6,386 bases of DNA, taken from the NCBI GenBank assembly GCA_016929465.1, contig JAFGIT010000134.1, forward strand, positions 1 to 6,386. The letters run 5' to 3'. Within the stretch, counting starts at the first letter, position 1; every line of letters starts with the position of its first letter. The notes under the pieces were generated by a model, which was given only the letters and a program-made list of their open reading frames with translations, made no database searches and was not told the origin of the DNA. This document shows positions 6,199 through 6,386 of the stretch, piece after piece. The DNA comes from JAFGIT01 sp016929465 [NCBI: Candidatus Coatesbacteria bacterium]. GTDB taxonomy: Bacteria > B130-G9. A program made the position numbers and the translations under genes.

Positions 6199-6386
6199 CT
6201 AAGACCCGTACCTGTAGGTGAAGCCCATGAAGTCCAGTAGAGTGAGGAGGAATTGATTGGCGGTCAGACGGCAGAGCCCTCCCCGCTGGCAGGACCTTTC
6301 CGAATATCCCGACACGTTGTCCGTCAGGACATCCGGCCCGTATATCGTCACCGGGACCGGGTCCGCAGTGTGGTCCCCTACCTCGC
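6199..6386 (-). CDS. apgM: 2,3-bisphosphoglycerate-independent phosphoglycerate mutase (archaeal ApgM type), C-terminal 61 residues
   Basis: Interconverts 3- and 2-phosphoglycerate in glycolysis and gluconeogenesis, in the cytoplasm; a metal-dependent member of the alkaline phosphatase superfamily. Reading the reverse complement from the right edge gives an open frame to TAG (6201-6199). It begins EVGDHTADPVPVTIYGPDV, continues with YSERSCQRGGLCRL and ends with ANQFLLTLLDFMGF and FRYG-like YRYGS. GDHTADPVP.-IYGP, the ERSC/A..GGL.R block and a final hydrophobic helix are the diagnostic ApgM C-terminus. About 61 of the family's roughly 400 residues are present; the core metal-binding residues should lie just outside. 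The small GGLCRL variation (often GGLGRI) is within what such families show. It converges with the CBS gene and has no visible terminator of its own. The segment has no start codon in the window and is easily overlooked. Confidence 0.88.
   Translation of the reverse strand, partial: EVGDHTADPVPVTIYGPDVLTDNVSGYSERSCQRGGLCRLTANQFLLTLLDFMGFTYRYGS

Noticed and set aside
6092-6218. Exact 9-base inverted repeat CCTACAGGT ... ACCTGTAGG about 109 bases apart
   Set aside because: Arms this short at such a distance are expected by chance at appreciable frequency in this length, and the right arm lies in apgM codons.
5987-6221. Two overlapping plus-strand ORFs of 71 and 73 codons in the convergent gap
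   Set aside because: They begin inside the terminator hairpin, cross the palindromic element and run into the antisense of the apgM end; neither has a Shine-Dalgarno site or recognisable protein features.
1-6386. CRISPR arrays, insertion sequences, phage genes, tRNA or rRNA genes
   Set aside because: No regularly spaced repeats, transposase or integrase motifs, or structural RNA signatures were found on either strand.

Overview
The window reads as chromosomal DNA of a bacterium, probably an uncultured, deep-branching, Gram-negative-type lineage. GC content is in the mid-50s per cent by eye. It has sigma70-like promoters, Shine-Dalgarno sites and a U-tailed intrinsic terminator. The gene mix also fits: a Lon-like protease of the AAA_32 type, a YfhO-family membrane protein, an MglA-type small GTPase, a stand-alone CBS-pair protein and an archaeal-type phosphoglycerate mutase used by a bacterium. 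No phylum can be assigned from the sequence alone.

Layout from left to right. (1) Bases 1-1641 hold the 3' two thirds of an ATP-dependent Lon-like protease with an intact Ser-Lys dyad; its start lies left of the window. (2) An intergenic gap of about 180 bases contains a perfect TATAAT and small inverted repeats. (3) A large YfhO-family polytopic membrane protein follows (GT-C-like fold, large outer-face domain, C-terminal TPR tail). Four bases after it comes a 193-residue MglA-like Ras-superfamily GTPase, and the two almost certainly form one operon. (4) A regulatory gap of about 220 bases carries a good TTGACT-18-TATTAT promoter and an unusual cluster of TTGTG/CACAA half-sites. (5) A small two-CBS-domain protein begins at a GTG and ends just before a strong intrinsic terminator. 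(6) A noncoding stretch of about 190 bases contains palindromes resembling a dispersed intergenic repeat. (7) On the minus strand, running in from the right edge, is the C-terminal end of a cofactor-independent phosphoglycerate mutase (ApgM type), convergent with the CBS gene.

The most interesting unit is the YfhO-TPR protein plus MglA-like GTPase pair. An outer-face sugar-transfer-type membrane protein is coupled at the translation level to a polarity-type GTPase. The GTPase keeps its P-loop and NKxD base-recognition motif but differs at the switch I Arg-Thr and switch II Gly positions important in MglA. No MglB/roadblock partner is visible in the window. The remaining genes look like ordinary single-gene housekeeping or sensory functions.
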